From contig NC_079876.1 in NCBI RefSeq assembly GCF_029227915.1, positions 19,160,001-19,224,000 of the forward strand: 64,000 bases of DNA. Direction: 5' to 3'. The notes beneath the pieces are model-generated. The model made no database searches. It saw nothing but the letters and a program-made list of their open reading frames with translations, and was not told where the DNA came from. This document shows, piece after piece, positions 1 to 11,200 of this stretch (its first letter is position 1; each line of letters begins with the position of its first letter). The position numbers and the translations under genes were made by a program. This DNA comes from Hydractinia symbiolongicarpus. Lineage: Eukaryota > Cnidaria > Hydrozoa > Anthoathecata > Hydractiniidae.

Positions 1-553
1 TGTATGTTAATTTTTGTGTGTGTTTGTATGCTTTTCGTGTGTGTTCGTTTTTTTTGCGTGTGTTGTTTCGGGATTGATGCGAATCATTTCCGTTTGAGAC
101 GTAAGCGTTTAATCGTTTAAAAGTATTTTTAATGGGATGTTTATTAAGCACCTGGCTTATTTGACTTTGTCGTAATTTGTGACATCTACAAATTCATATG
201 ACGCGTAAACCCAAATCACAAATTCTGCAGTCCAAAAACCTCAGAAAACAGTTCATTTCTCTACGCACATTACACAGGTTCGAAAAAGGTCCTGACAAAA
301 AAGTATTATGTGGTGTAAATTTGTCCGTAAAAACGTTCTTTTTTATCCCTTTTTCCCACCCCAATAACTGTGTATGTGTGCGGTTTGTGCGTCCAGTGAG
401 TTCTACAAATTCAAGATTTCCCGGTGAAGAAAGCGTATGAGGAGGCGTCACCGACATGCGAATCGTATTTTAAGAGAGCTTTTGCAGACAATGCAAAACA
501 GATTTTGCGTTCAGCTATAACATTGCGATTTTTCATATATTTTTTTTTACTAG
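1..553. other. No exon recognised; probable DMAP1 intron
   Basis: No segment here translates to anything resembling the SANT or linker region of DMAP1 in any frame. The open frames are short and lack splice context. Because the exon at 554 needs an upstream partner, this stretch is best read as intron. Confidence 0.4.
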
Positions 554-3343
554 AAAAGACAAAAAAGTCGGCAAAAAGAGTAAGAAGAGACGGTCGGATT
601 CTACAGACGGGAAACCTTCGAAAGATCAGCCTGGTATCAAGTTTCCAGATATAAAAGGAGCGGGGGCGTTTCTGAGGAGTAGTAAGGTTAGTATTATTAT
701 GTTGCTTGCTAGACTACACAAAATATTTTTTTCTCACCTCCCTACTGAAGTAATTTATTGTCTAGCAAACAAGCAGTTATTATTGTCACTGTTGTGCGTT
801 CAATCTCCTTCTAGATCTTTTTGTTTTTACTTCAGACCTCGATTTTATTTCCAAAGTTTAGTGGTGTGTTCTTCATTTCAGTTGAAAATGCCAGCGTCTG
901 TGGGCAACAAGAAGTCAAAAGCAGTTGAACAATTATTAGAAGAGCTATCTGTGGGTGAGTTTAAACAGACGTGAAACTGTACGAACGTGTTGCATAGTTT
1001 ATCTGTTTCTCTATACGTGTAAAAAAGGCGGCAATCTGTGTTGCTCGTATAGTTTGACAATCTTGCGAACATGTTGGCCATCGCCTCGCTCAAATACCGC
1101 CTAAAATTTCGGATGCATGTAAAATCTTTCAGAATTTTTTTGTCTTTTTATCGTTGGTCGATGTCCGATCTTTCCTACAGCTGAATTTCTTTGCAAACAA
1201 ACATATTTTTATGTGTGTTTGTGGACTTGTTTAGACGTTATACCGATGCCAACTGAAGAAATTTGTCAGAATTTCAACGAACTCAGGCAAGTGATTTTTT
1301 AACCGTTAGCACACAAGTGGCCTGTATTTTTTTTCCGCAAAATTATACTTCAAATTGCTAATGAAGATTTATCTAAAATCAAGTTGTGTTTTTTTATAAC
1401 GGCATCTTAAATTCCGAGATCATTTTACTAGAAAAAGTTTCTTGACAAAGAGGGATATTCAATTAAAACACGATTTTGACATAATGAAACTTTCATCAAC
1501 ATATATACAAGAAAGGATGAAATAACTGCTTATGTCGCATTTTATTCATCATCTACAATGATCAGTGTTCCATTGTGCTCGATGTTTGTCAAATTGAGGG
1601 AAGGCATGTGGAACAAAGTTTCTTTTTAATTTTTTTTACATTTTTACAACTGGTGAAGTTTCTTAATTTTTTTGAATGCAACTAGTCAGTGGTTTCTAAT
1701 ATAGCAAAAGAAATTTGTAAATGTTGAATGAATTATTGTACACAACTAATTGCTTGTGTAGTAATAATAGATACCTCAGAGTAAAAACTAAAAAATATAA
1801 CTGCTTGTGCTTCACTTTTCCATTTTAATTGATCCTAAGTATTTTCTTAGAAATTTCCATCCGTAGCTTAGAATGACTGAATTGTTTTTTTCTTTGCTGC
1901 TTTTGCTTGTACCTCTTAACATTTGCCTAGTTATTCTGAATAAGTGAGTTTGTTATAGTTGCAAGCAAGCTAATCTTCAAAAGGCTGAATATTTATAAAT
2001 TCTAGTTATGCAGAATTGATTACTGCGTGTCAAATGTTTGAGCCAGAATAAATGTTTTCATAAAAAATATGGATATAAAATGTGTGGATACAATGCATAT
2101 CGCGGTGTGATAGGCTTCTTTCTTTGTGTGCATAAACAGAATTATCCAAAAAAAATCCCGTTGTCCATGTGGGTTTATTGGAGTGTAAACTAGCCTCTAT
2201 GCAGTCTTTTTAATGTTTTGTTTACATTTTTTTTGTCATTATTTAGGAACCAACTTTTGCTGTTGTACGAACTTAAACAAGCGATGGGTAATTGTGAATA
2301 TGAATTACAAACATTGAAGTGAGTTTATTTTATCGAAATGACGTTCTTTTTCCGCAGCATGGCGTATAGAAGAAACGTGCATTAGGCTCCTGTCTGAAAC
2401 GATGTAAAAGTGCGATACGATGTTTATCCATTGACGATGTAGTTTTTTTTGTCCCAAATAAATCACTTTACTCGAAGTTTAGGGTTAATTATGCTAGATT
2501 TGTGAAACGCCTCATTCTGCAGAAATAAATATAAGAGCCCAAGTAAACCAGAAACATTGCGAAGTTTGACACAAAGGCGCCGATGTCCACTTGTTGGTGT
2601 TATGTACCATCAGTTAGACATCAGTTGTTGTGTAATTAACAATACAACATTGTTTTTAGAGTCCGGTATGAAATTATGTGTCCGGGAAAGAAAGTGTCAG
2701 ATCTGATCGGTATGTTTTTGTTGGTTTGTGTTAATAGTAGTGTGGAAAGCTGTACGGGGGAGAGTAATTTGTGCTTTTGAACTATTTCTCACAAGGCTGG
2801 CCACACAAGTATGCATTATTTTTATACTTCGTTATTTTTATTTGTTTGTTTGTTTGTTTACTCTTATGATTATCCTTAGGTTTTTCGTTGGATCCTCCAG
2901 AAGAAATAACAGAGGTAAAAAAAAATTCATTGGAGTTCCAAAAATGGGTTTATAATGCTAAGAAGAATTAATTATATTTAGCTTGCTTTGATTTTTGTTA
3001 TGTGCAGGATGGTTCGGTGTCATCTTCAGGAGGAAGCCAGCTGTTAATAGATTCAGTGGCTCCGCTCGCAGCGTTGGGTTCAGTATGTCTAAATTCTTTT
3101 TTTAATTTTTCTTCGTCAATGTCAGCAGATAGAATTTCAAAAAGTAAAAGATGGAGCGAGAATAGGGGTGAAAAGAAATACAAATTTCAATGACCGGGTG
3201 GTCAATAAAACTGAGCAATTTGAATGTATATTCTAGCCAGTTATTTTCTCTAAGCCAACTCGGTGATTTCTTTTTAGCGTAAACGACGAACGGCTGCTGC
3301 TCTACTGGAGACGAATCCTTGGAAAAAGACACGCAAAGTTTGA
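554..3343 (+). CDS. DMAP1: DMAP1-like chromatin subunit, 3' (C-terminal) part
   Basis: Eight exons join in one frame: 554-686, 882-954, 1235-1286, 2247-2318, 2660-2709, 2880-2914, 3008-3082 and 3278-3343. They give 184 residues and a TGA stop. Landmarks match the DMAP1 C-terminus: GIKFPDIKGAGAFLRSSK, then MPASVGNKKSKAVEQLLEEL, then PTEEICQNFNELR, then LLLLYELKQAMGNCEYELQ. A basic KRR...KKTRK tail follows. In the family, DMAP1 is a nuclear subunit of the TIP60/NuA4 acetyltransferase and SRCAP H2A.Z-loading complexes and binds DNMT1. The first exon found begins with the last base of a codon after a polypyrimidine tract and TAG, so the SANT-containing 5' exons lie upstream, outside the window. 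Phases agree at every junction, but the 1235-1286 exon needs a GC donor. Identity is strong by recalled family sequence. The missing N-terminus is the main gap. Confidence 0.88.
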
Positions 3344-3475
3344 TTAAAGCTTTTTTTAAAAAATAGGTGAATTAGCGAGACTGGGCGAGACTAAAGTGAA
3401 AGAGAATCAATAGCGAGTAATTTTTACACGTAGAGTTGAACAATATTAAAGCTTGGTTTTAAAACCGATCTTGTA

Positions 3476-3481
3476 AATAAA
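3476..3481 (+). terminator. Poly(A) signal AATAAA of the DMAP1-like gene
   Basis: A canonical AATAAA hexamer lies about 130 bases after the TGA stop at 3341-3343. It is the first clear hexamer downstream and is a sensible cleavage signal for this gene. No transcript evidence is available. Confidence 0.5.
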
Positions 3482-3976
3482 TTGACGAAAGAAAAAGATA
3501 ATTTATTATTTTTAATTATGTTGTACTCCACAAAAATGACACACAGAGAATGCCATAGATTTCTGCTTTAAAGGGAGTAAATTTCATGGATGAATGATTG
3601 CGTTTTTTACTTCCCCGAGAATTTAATTTCTAGAATGACTTAAAAGAAAAATCAGACTTTTTGGAGTGAAACGTATTTAAGATATATGGCAAAGAATTCC
3701 AGGAAACAAAAATACTCATGAATTGCATTTTAAAAAAATATTTCTTGATTTGGAATAGAAGAATGCTAATTTCCGCCAGCTTCGTCAAACTAAATTTTGT
3801 GGTCGGATAAAAATGAGAATTTCTGCGGGAATTAAAATGTTACATAAACTGCTTGCATCAACAATCGTAAGGTTTGTTTCGCTGGCTTTAATTTTAAAAC
3901 TCGTGCATTGGGTGAATTCTTTGACAAAAACCAGTATAATCTAACCTGAATAGCTGTTCTTAATTTTGGATATTTT

Positions 3977-4206
3977 GTAGCGCCGTAGTTCAGTGGTTAT
4001 AACTCGGAAGACCAGTGCTCGATTAAGACATGTCAGGGAAATTGAGGAGATGGCACACTGTGTGTTCTGTTAGATGTTGCAAGGAGATGTCTGGTAGAGA
4101 ATAAAATACTCTAGAACTCCCCATCTAAGCCATGCCCCCTCCTGGCAAGGGCATAGCCCTCGATATTTGTTGCTAGTCATGTAAAATATGCACATCTATC
4201 TATCCT
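3977..4206 (+). repeat. tRNA-derived SINE-like element
   Basis: The sequence starts with a tRNA-like head. The stretch TAGTTCAGTGG at 3986-3996 fits an RNA polymerase III A box, and a decayed B box (GCTCGATTA) follows about 30 bases later. An unrelated body then runs to a tail of ATCT repeats near 4195-4205. A head, body and simple-repeat tail is the usual SINE layout. The mutated B box and long body argue against a functional tRNA gene. The right boundary is approximate. Confidence 0.5.
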
Positions 4207-5408
4207 TTGGCATGACTTTCTTTATTTAATCTTCACATTATAACATCTCAATAACTTTGTTCTCCATAAAAAAATGAAAAATCATTGAACTAAACTGTTG
4301 CATTGGGTAACAAAGCCAGAATTTTTTCAGTGGGGAGGTAAAGTGGTTATTCTAAAGGCCAGTCATTTTTATATATCAGTATCCAATGATCTCCAGATGA
4401 GTCTGAAGTAAGATTTAATACTACTGCATAAATGAACAGAAAGATGTGTCAAGGTCGGTGATAATTCTCTCAAAGAAACCTTCTACCTCTACCACTTTGC
4501 ATTCTTCGCTTATCTTTATGGCTCCAAATTTCATATGGTTAATCATTCTACTTCCATGGATCATTGTAAATATATTTTTTCTGTTATAATTTTTGGTTAT
4601 GTAACTTTTATCAATATTAAATCCTGACTTTAGTACAAGCTCGACCCCAAGCACCTTCTAGAACTATCAGAAACCACAGGGCCGTTGAGAAGCAAATAGT
4701 CATCTTGCGTAAACGAAATCAATTCTAGCCAAAGTTAATGCTTACAAAAATAACGTAAAGCAATCTTAGCCAAATCAACAGAAGAGAGTGAACGATGTTT
4801 TTAATAACAATATATATGCATGTATTATTAAAAGTCCAGTACTGTTTTTCAATGTCTAACGTGTCATTAAATATGGCTTGTGTAAAAATCTTCTGCAACA
4901 CTTTGTAAACTTGCGCATGTGTTAACCCGACATTGATATTAAGAGAATGATGTGACTAGAACGTGAACTAAACACTGTTTTATCAGTTAACATTTGTTTA
5001 AATTAAAAAAAAAAAAAAAAAATGGTTGTTTACACACAAGCGAAGTTAAATTATCTAATATCTGAGGAATTGTAACATACAGTATGAATAGGCTCACAAC
5101 ACTTATTGTATATATTTTAACTGTAGACAACTTTTGAACAAACACGAATTTTTATAAGAGACTCATATTACAGATTCTAATGAATATTGCTTATACATAG
5201 GAAGGGTTAATTTTTAGATTTTTAAGAAGTATACCTTATTTGGTTAAGTGGTAGTGGTAACGCCTGTAAAAGAAGTTTCTATAAAACAAGACTATAAAAT
5301 AAACATTTGCAATGTAATTCAACAATTTTTCCTTTTCAAATTACAATTTCAGCTACAAATGTGAACTAAAAATGTCCTCTTATTCTTTAGAATACGAATA
5401 GAACAAAA

Positions 5409-6332
5409 AACAAGAAGCCCTGGGGGCTCTAAGAATTTCCGCGCGCTACCAAAATATTTGATGAAAACCTGCTAATTCGTTGTGTTATTGTGCTAAACAT
5501 TTGAAGGGGTTTGGTGCATGAACCTCTGAAGATAAAGCCCATCAGTGACATTATATCTTAGAACAAACGCAAACAAAACGAAACGTGTCATAATAAACTC
5601 ACATTTTAAAAGAAATTGCTAACAAAAAATACAGCCTATTATTCATGGTTGAAAGTCTTGCGATTGAAACGTTTATGGTCTTAAACGGCATTAGTTGACA
5701 AAAAATCAAAATTTTGATGTGACCATCATTTTCAGCATACTTTTTTATTAACTGTGTCAATTTTTGTCGAAAATAAAGCAGCTTTAATTTTTGGATAAAT
5801 TTTGGCCTGAAATGACATTTAGGTGACAAAAACCAAACTTTTGTACCATCATCATTTTCAGCATACTTTATTTGTTAACTGTGCCAGATTTAGCCGAAAA
5901 TAAAGTGGTTTTAATTTTTGGACCAATTTTGGCCTAAAATAGCATTTAGGTGACAAAAATCAAAATTTTGATGTCACCATTATGTTCAGCATACTTTTTT
6001 TGTTAACTTTGTCAATTTTTGTTGAAAATGAAGTAGTTTTAATTTTTGGACCAATTTTGGCCTAAAATGACATTTAAGGTGGCAAAAATCAAAATTATTA
6101 TGTCACCATTATGTTCAGCATACTTTTTTTGTTAACTGTGTCAAATTTTGTCGAAAAAAAATACCAATTTTGGCCTGAAGCGTCAACAGTAGTTAAGGAG
6201 CTTGGGTACGAAGTTTACATCCGTGACAGAACAACGCGAAATCCCAGGGTCGACTTTTTCTCAAAAAATGCTCCGAAAGAAAAAACGACGGTTTTAAAGA
6301 ATTTCCAACGCCTTCGGGCGCGGAAATTCAAT
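5409..6332 (+). mobile_element. Dispersed non-coding element with internal tandem repeats, copy 1
   Basis: This 0.92-kb stretch is repeated at 60176-60986 in the same orientation. It opens with a small palindrome, AGCCC-TGG-GGGCT (5416-5428), followed by GAATTTCCGCGC. It contains about four copies of a 127-129-bp unit, with equivalent points at 5697, 5824, 5952 and 6081. Near the end is a CGCC-TTCG-GGCG hairpin (6309-6320), with the inverse of the subterminal GAATTTCCGCGC motif around it. It carries no transposase. Subterminal inverted repeats, central tandem repeats and a 3' hairpin resemble HINE/Helentron-type non-autonomous elements. That class assignment is inference. The repeat itself is seen directly. 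Confidence 0.7.
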
Positions 6333-7676
6333 GAAAAGTCGGTAAAATTTTTCTGTTCTGGTAAAAAAAGTCAAACGAAAATTTTGGTTGGTACAAAATC
6401 TTGTCACTGAGCCCAAAGTTTGGTCATTTTTTACCAAATGTAAACAAAGCTGTTTTCTTTTCTTTACTCATTATTCGTTTTTTAACAGAGCTTTCGACTT
6501 GTGTAGGAATAACCGCAAATATGTCAAATATTGTAGATTTACTCGAATAGATACTATTTCCATATTCGCATGAATAAAGTCTGCAAATATAAGAACGAAA
6601 CCACCAGCACTTGTTTTTGTGAGCCCTCTGTAAAGATCAAACTTTTCTACCAACATTGAAAGTACCCTCGGGCGGAAGTTTAGTTCAGAACTACGGCTAG
6701 TAATGAAATACGAAATTTTTCAATTTTTTTGTAATTATTATATATTGTTACAGCTCAAATCAGCTGTTAATTCAACTGGTTCAAAACATATTTTTGAACA
6801 CTATCAAAATCCTAGAATTTTTTAACGAAATTTGCTGGACATCCTGTTCCCACCTTTTTCGCTCTGAAGGCCCTGTCTGCACGACTTAATACAATCAATC
6901 ATGGTAATGAACTTGTTACTGCTTTCATATTTCTTTCACAACCTGAAGTTGAGAACACTCTTGAAGCAACCAAAACACAGCAAATACAATTACAGTTATA
7001 TTGTTACTAATAATATTTGTTGAGGATAAAAACTTGAAAAAAAATAATAATTCGTTTTTCAAACTTATAAAAGTTAGTTAATTTATGATTGGAGAGAAAA
7101 AGGTCGCAAAAGGGAACTGAAGCAATTGTCAGGAAACACAAAAGTTCTATACATGGTAAGGCCATATCTTCACTACACTTATCTCCGAACATTAAAAACG
7201 AAATACTCTCTTTTTCGCAGTGTTAATAGATCCATTGTTGCAATTACCACAATTTTTGCATGTTCAAATATTGAACAAAAATAATATTTAATTGAAACAA
7301 CATTGATATAATTGAAAATGTTAAACCGCAGATATAATTGGAGATGGTTGACAAAACTTTGCACTCGATGTACTGCTCTGACAATAACTAACATATCAGT
7401 TTAAAAAAGTCGCGAATCTAAAAAAAAGGAGCGCATCTTTTTTTTCTTGGGCACTCCTCCCTGTTCACAACGCTAACTAATATTTGTTTCAAATAATAAA
7501 TTGCATAAATTAAAATTTTTCCTTTAGTCTAACGCATAATACAACTAGACAACTCTCGTACCTAGGCTTTCCAGCCACATACAACAGTTTAAACTGGAAA
7601 GGGTCAGCGTACGAGGTTACACGAAAACTATACACAGCAGACATTCTACGTTTACTACACTACGTGTAGACATCTT
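6333..7676. other. Intergenic gap between convergent genes
   Basis: AT-rich sequence with only short open frames and no recognisable protein. It lies after copy 1 of the dispersed element and before the stop codon of the SMARCA4-like gene, so it should include that gene's 3' UTR. No strong promoter or RNA gene is visible. Confidence 0.4.
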
Positions 7677-8274
7677 TTATTTACGTCGTAAAGAAGCCGT
7701 TGATGCCGGCGACGGGACGGCGGACGATACAGACGTGTCTTCATAATCAGAATCATCCTAGTAAAATAAAAGGAACTGGTAAAGAAATGGGTGTTAATTT
7801 AATTACTGAAATCAAAACAAATGTCAGCATTTGCATCGAGTGATTTTTGTTGCGCAAAAACAAAAAAATCCTATCGAAGTAGGTTCATAGTAACGTTTTC
7901 ATTTAGACACCAATCGACTGCGCAATATAACAAACATGCGTACGGAATCAATTAGCCACCTTAATCACATAAAAAATTTTAACAGGTGAGAAGAAAGCTC
8001 AACTTCATACAAGTCGGACAAATGTTTCAAGGCTAGTTAACCACACAAAATGATATAGCCTAAATGATCGTACGTACCGTTCTGTATTCTACAGAATCAT
8101 TTGTTTCATCATCACTATCTTGCAGCTGGTGGAGACGACTTTTCATCTTTTTACCCTGAAAGAGATAAAAGTTGGACGTAAGGTCACCACATGTACGATT
8201 TGCTAACATTTCATGAAGGTGCAATATTTGTCTCACCCTTACACGTCCTCCTGTTTTGGATACGCTTGATAAAT
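7677..8274 (-). CDS. SMARCA4: SMARCA4-like: C-terminal tail exons and stop
   Basis: Exons 8237-8274, 8078-8155 and 7677-7757 encode the last 65 residues or so. They contain [10 protein letters not shown] and [17 protein letters not shown], then a Ser/Thr-rich end [11 protein letters not shown] before TAA. The basic then acidic/Ser pattern parallels the human BRG1 tail, but the final residues are not conserved. An AATAAA hexamer overlaps the stop codon on the minus strand. No other obvious poly(A) signal was seen just downstream, so the true 3' end is uncertain. Confidence 0.85.
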
Positions 8275-11200
8275 CTAAAAACCAATCAATCAATAAACCA
8301 AAATTTTTTAAAGTGAATAAAACATCGAACCAAAAACATAACCAATTTATTGATTAGTGACTAATATTTTTAATGAACAAAATTTTTACCGCTATTCTTT
8401 ATCAGACCGTTTTTACTCATTTTTGACGGACTAAGTTTTTTACTAATTCTTTATATTTTAGTCCATCAGAGCCAGCTTGTTTTATATTTAGCCTATCAGA
8501 GCCAGCATGTTTTATAAGAGGATACAGACGTTTTTAAATTTCCTTGCATATATTTAAACTTAACAGGTATTTCTAAAAATCGGTAAAAAGTGACCAAATA
8601 TAAATTTTTGCCGAATCAAACTTTTAATTAACTTTTTTTACCGATAAGGTAAACCAATCTCCAATCATGCTGTTGTGATACAAACAAACGAATACATACT
8701 ACTCTCTTTATCAGACTCATCATCAATGTCAGGTATCCCAAGGTCTTCACCGGCTTCAACTTTGGGTTTATACTCTCGAAAGATAGACTAAAAGAAACGG
8801 TGTCGTTGATAGTAAGGAAACAAAAACCAAGAGATATCTCCACGCTAAATACTATAGCAACATCAAAGTTGGTAAAGAAAAGTGGAAAATTTATTATGAA
8901 CCACCAGCTTACTTGCAGAGTGAAAGAATCTTGGTATATCTAAAAGAAGAAAATAAAAGCGCTTAGAAATGCAGGGCAAAACACGCAGGCCAAAGAAGCA
9001 ATCCCAAGCAAGTAAGGTAGAATAAGCAGGGGATGCAGAAAACATAAAAAATGGAAGGAAAATGTGTTGGACAATTTAAAACTAGTGCATAAAACCAAAA
9101 CACGAACAAAAACAACCAGTGCAAAATCTCCACACACCCCAAAAAGACACGTTAAACTTACTAAGGATTGTTCAATGTTGTACTCCTGTGCGTTCTTGCA
9201 CATGGTCATGTATTCCATTTCCAATTCGTCTAAACTTCTATAACGGTGTTGAAGTATCCGATCCTAATAAGAACAAAATCTTCACTACAGCACGCGCGAG
9301 CACAACAGGTAGTTCTTTTGTCTTACATTATTAAATTTCTTCCTTAATTACGTGAAGAAAATCCACTCACATAAGAGTTAAGAACATGATTTTGATGACG
9401 TCGTTCTGACTTATGCCCTGATATTTTTTTGATCCCTTGTCTGAACTGTGTTGAGCTTAAAAAACTCGATCAATACAACGTGTAGAATCACGTGCTTTTA
9501 ATGTTGCTTTTATATCCTTATTTTTTTTCTAATAATACCTATACCTGAGGTCACGAAGAGTATTTTTGTTTTCAAATATTTAGGTTAAAGGCAATTTGAA
9601 AAAGATTTGCTATTATTAGACAAAGGTGGCACAGGACAACTGGAGGGAACAATAAACACCCCCCCCCACTCCACATTACAATGCACTCACCTTAATTTTT
9701 CTCAGATCGATTGGCTGTTTGATGACTTGATAATAATCAGGCAATTCTCGACGTGTCGGCAAGATTACAAACGGATCCATTAAACACCTCCCTTCACTGA
9801 AAAAAATAAATAAACACACGTCACAACAGGACTTTAAGTTCAAAGGATTTAAAAATCTATATTGTGAACGCTTTTGGAGTCGGTGTAGATTACAGTCGCA
9901 TGCACTACGACCGGACGACGTACCAGTATACCAGGTTAATTCAAAAAAAAGGATATTTAGCCAAACTTGTACTTTAACCAACAGGTGTGAAACGAACAAG
10001 CTTAGATGACTTAACCTCAATGATTCACACTGTAACCGAACAAAAGCCTACTAGAACAGTCGATTTTTTTAAACTTATCCGCAAAAAATATTTCACAATT
10101 CAAGCAACTTGCGCTCAGTACAGTCACGCTACCCACATCTCACGGTTTAGTCCAAGGTTTGCGCCTACTATAATTAAACTCTATGCAGTACAGTGTACCA
10201 ACCTGTTTCTGTATTGTGATACAGCGTTGATGAGGCGTTTCATTTTCTTTGTAAGTTCAGGTGGATTCGGATCGTACTTAACTAAAAAAAAACGTTAGAA
10301 AGAAGAGAGAGGATACTATGCGTCGAAATTACAAAGGTGTTTTTGTATAACAAATCCGTTTCATAAAATCTCCATTTTAAAACGGAAAGACTGGTTGAGC
10401 TGAACCTCCTGCATGAAAAAATTAATCTATAGTTTTGTAATATTGATGTTGAAGATAAAGGGAAGCACACTCTATTTCTCATTATTCGTCCAACAGTACA
10501 GAAACCTCTTTTTAAAAATTCAAGAGACACCATGACTTCTTCGTTTTACAGACGCTTACAGACAGTTTAAATGTAAAGAAATCACCTTTACTACCGACTG
10601 GTCTTCCTCTTTTCCCTTTTTTCTAAAAAAGTAAATGGACAGATTAAAGTATCATTAACAAGATTAAAGTATCATTGAACAGATTAAAGTATAACTGAAC
10701 TTATTTGCTTGCATGGAAGCATGCAACCCCTTATAGACCTTAAACATTTTTTAAAGTGGAAAAATACATTTTTGAAAATTGTTAAGAAAAAAGTCTGATT
10801 TTATACCTCTACTTTGTTTACCACATTACTCGTTACTACACTACACGGTTGCCTTCTGTTGCCAAGACAACCTTGTGTTGACTACAAAAATAACCGAGCC
10901 GCTTATTGAATAAAAATTTGTTCGCTACCTTAGCAGGTTTGCCATTCGGTCCAATTTCTTCGTCTTCTTCATCGTCTCTCTTCTTTCGTTTTCTTTTCTT
11001 GCCAGCAGCCACTTTCAAATTATCATCTTCGATGTCTTCCAAATTGCCATCTTCTAATGCCTACAAAAAATAAGAAGACAAGAAATAGAAATACGTGATA
11101 AAGAAATATAATTTGATAGCGATGTGATTATATGGAAGAAAATATTTGACGACATTTTGTCTCTGTTTTACTACACTAGCAGTTTCCAAAGATACGATTT

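Noticed and set aside
194-654. Overlapping open frames near the left edge as a separate gene
   Set aside because: No homology. The only supported coding part (554-686) is read in a different frame as a DMAP1 exon.
6111-6573. Open frames in and after the first dispersed element copy as genes
   Set aside because: The frame is not conserved in the second copy at 60.2 kb, and the peptides show no domain.
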